A stretch of DNA of 64,000 nt from an uncultured Porphyromonadaceae bacterium. Lineage in GTDB: Bacteria > Bacteroidota > Bacteroidia > Bacteroidales > Porphyromonadaceae. The stretch lies in contig CAMYAB010000001.1 of the NCBI GenBank assembly GCA_947253625.1, forward strand, positions 1 to 64,000, written 5' to 3'. The translations under genes were made by a program, and so were the position numbers. Positions 62,650 through 64,000 of this stretch are shown here, one piece after another; the stretch's first letter is position 1, and each line of letters begins with the position of its first letter. The notes below the pieces were generated by a model. The model was given only the letters and a program-made list of their open reading frames with translations, was not told the DNA's origin and did not search any database.

Positions 62650-63315
62650 CTATGCTGTTGGAGTCCGTTTGTCGGGAAATCCGAGTTGTCGGATCAGATC
62701 CGCCACCAGACTAACTGCATAATCTATGCCAAAAAGCGACAACTTTAGGGAAAGATCGTAGCTTTCGGCCCTTCCCCAGTGTCCTCCCGTGTAGTAGTTG
62801 TAGTACTCACGTCGCTCTTTGTCCAACTTCTCCATAATCTTTCGGGCACCGTCTTCGTCGGAGACATCCTCAATTCGCTCCTGTATCCTAAGCATACGGT
62901 GTTGCTCGTCATCGGCGACAAAGATGGACAAAAGGTGTGGGTGGTCGCGTAGGACAAAGTCGCTGCATCGGCCTACAAAGATCGCAGAGCTTTTTTGGGC
63001 CAGCTCACGGATGGTATCCGCCTGCATGCGAAATAGGTTTTCGTTGGAGAGGTAGTTGTCGGTGTAGACGAAAAACGAACTCGGGACCGTGAAGCCGGCA
63101 CCGTAGATCATAGGAATGTCAAAGTTGTTGCACTCATCTATCCGCTCAAAAAGCTCACGACGGATATTGGCATCCGCAGCGGCTTGGTCCAATATGTTTT
63201 TGTCGTACATCGGAATACCCAGTCTCAGGCTTAGTGCTTTGGCAAACTCTGCCCCTCCACTTCCAAATGACCGGCCAATACAGATGGCATAGTTGTTTTG
63301 TCCGAATTCCTCCAT
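62650..63315 (-). CDS. Cytidylate kinase-like family protein
   Basis: A 221-residue P-loop protein of the cytidylate-kinase-like family. The glycine-rich loop reads GRSFGSGGAEFAKAL, followed by the conserved MYDKNILDQAA, IFVGRCSDFVL (substrate/LID side) and DKERREYYNYYTGGHWG with YDLSLKLSLFGID. These are annotated as kinases by sequence only; the true substrate is unknown. CAAATGTA at 63372-63379 is a possible minus-strand -7 box. It reads towards the ClpC-like gene. Confidence 0.85.
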   Translation of the reverse strand: MEEFGQNNYAICIGRSFGSGGAEFAKALSLRLGIPMYDKNILDQAAADANIRRELFERIDECNNFDIPMIYGAGFTVPSSFFVYTDNYLSNENLFRMQADTIRELAQKSSAIFVGRCSDFVLRDHPHLLSIFVADDEQHRMLRIQERIEDVSDEDGARKIMEKLDKERREYYNYYTGGHWGRAESYDLSLKLSLFGIDYAVSLVADLIRQLGFPDKRTPTA

Positions 63316-63424
63316 GGTGTCTCTTTTCTATTTTGATTGGTAGACCAAGGCTTTTGTCGCCCTAGGATTGACAAATGTAGGCAAAATATGGTTCCCGTCC
63401 GATCTCTGCCTTTATTGAAGCAAG

Positions 63425-63468
63425 AAAAAAACGACAGAGGAGCCCCAGAAGGCTCCTCTGTCGTTTTT
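63425..63468 (-). terminator. Terminator of ychF
   Basis: A perfect stem of 18 bp (AAAA-ACGACAGAGGAGCC and its complement, 6-nt loop), A-run on the left and T-run on the right, so it can work on both strands; it follows the ychF stop by 18 nt. Confidence 0.85.
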
Positions 63469-63485
63469 GGGGGAAAACAATGAAC

Positions 63486-64000
63486 CTAGACGTTGAATCT
63501 GAAGTGCATGATATCTCCATCCTCCACTACATAGTCTTTTCCCTCTACGCTCAGCTTTCCGGCTTCGCGCACAGCTTGTTCGCTTTTGTAGTGGATGTAG
63601 TCGCTATACTTGATGACCTCTGCTCGGATGAACCCTTTCTCAAAGTCCGAGTGGATCACACCGGCGCACTGCGGGGCTTTGCTCCCCTTGTGGTAGGTCC
63701 ATGCCCGAACTTCTACTTCACCAACGGTGAAGAACGTCTCTAGGTCGAGCAGAGCATAGGCTGAGCGGATAAGGCGACTCACGCCACTCTCCTTGAGCCC
63801 TACTGCCTCGAGAAACTCCTTTCGCTCCTCGTATGTGTCGAGTTCGGCAATGTCACTCTCGGTCTGTGCGGCTAGGACAAGTACTTCCGCATTTTCGTCA
63901 GCCACGGCGGCCTTTACGGCATCAACATACGCATTGCCACTTACAGCGGAGTCCTCATCTACGTTGCAGACATAAAGAACCGGTTTATTGGTCAGAAGAA
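63486..64000 (-). CDS. ychF: Redox-responsive GTPase/ATPase YchF, C-terminal part
   Basis: The 3' end of a YchF/Ola1 gene that continues beyond the right edge. The visible part starts in the nucleotide-binding domain (KPVLYVCNVDED, then VLVLAAQTE; NVDE is the altered G4 motif that allows ATP) and includes the TGS domain (FFTVGEVEVRAW, ending YVVEDGDIMHFRFNV). The family binds ATP and ribosomes and responds to oxidative stress. The C-terminus is complete. Confidence 0.94.
   Translation of the reverse strand, partial: LLTNKPVLYVCNVDEDSAVSGNAYVDAVKAAVADENAEVLVLAAQTESDIAELDTYEERKEFLEAVGLKESGVSRLIRSAYALLDLETFFTVGEVEVRAWTYHKGSKAPQCAGVIHSDFEKGFIRAEVIKYSDYIHYKSEQAVREAGKLSVEGKDYVVEDGDIMHFRFNV

Overview
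The window looks like a chromosome segment of a Bacteroidota bacterium, most likely Porphyromonas or a close relative. The evidence is a SusC/SusD pair, Bacteroidota-type promoters (TTTG, about 19 nt, TAnnTTTG), genes without strong Shine-Dalgarno sites, secreted lipoproteins with short lipoboxes, and a menaquinone operon. No species is claimed. No tRNA, rRNA, CRISPR array, integrase or intact insertion sequence was seen.

Layout. 0-5 kb: polA followed by an outer-membrane barrel protein with a helix-hairpin-helix domain. 5-9 kb: cdd-dnaX-secreted C1 peptidase, leftward. 9-11.5 kb: a decayed sialic-acid operon (nanM-like, nanL and nanT are deletion remnants; only the nanE epimerase is intact). 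11.5-17.5 kb: menF-menD-menB-menC-menE, leftward. 18-26.5 kb: a polysaccharide utilisation locus (SusC, SusD, GH18 endoglycosidase, two surface glycan-binding lipoproteins). 26.7-32 kb: sppA, lpxK, dut, grpE, dnaJ, leftward. 32.4-37.3 kb: a 998-residue TPR protein and a paired outer-membrane barrel. 37.6-44.6 kb: tgt-lptG-priA, a START-like protein and alkaline phosphatase. 45-52 kb: pheT-yebC-mfd. 52-59.5 kb: GH92 mannosidase-sirtuin-dgt-mtaB-glycosyltransferase-lipoprotein. 59.7-64 kb: a small Cys-rich protein, a ClpC without its N-domain, a cytidylate-kinase-like protein, and the 3' part of ychF.

How it fits together. The GH18 enzyme, SusC/D and GH92 mannosidase suggest growth on host high-mannose N-glycans, while the decayed nan operon says that catabolism of sialic acid from complex glycans has been lost. 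The most unexpected observations are: (1) a full-length PriA whose ATPase/helicase motifs (Walker A, DEAH, motif VI) are missing although its zinc cysteines remain; (2) intergenic arrays of about 22-bp units, each centred on a dyad such as GAAACT-GT-AGTTTC, at four sites plus a fifth array with different dyads but the same two-helical-turn period; (3) the stepwise decay of the nan operon, including two TGG-to-TGA-type stops in nanT; (4) simple-sequence tracts in sensitive places, (GA)13 in the leader of the utilisation locus and C11 inside mfd; (5) an N-domain-less ClpC.
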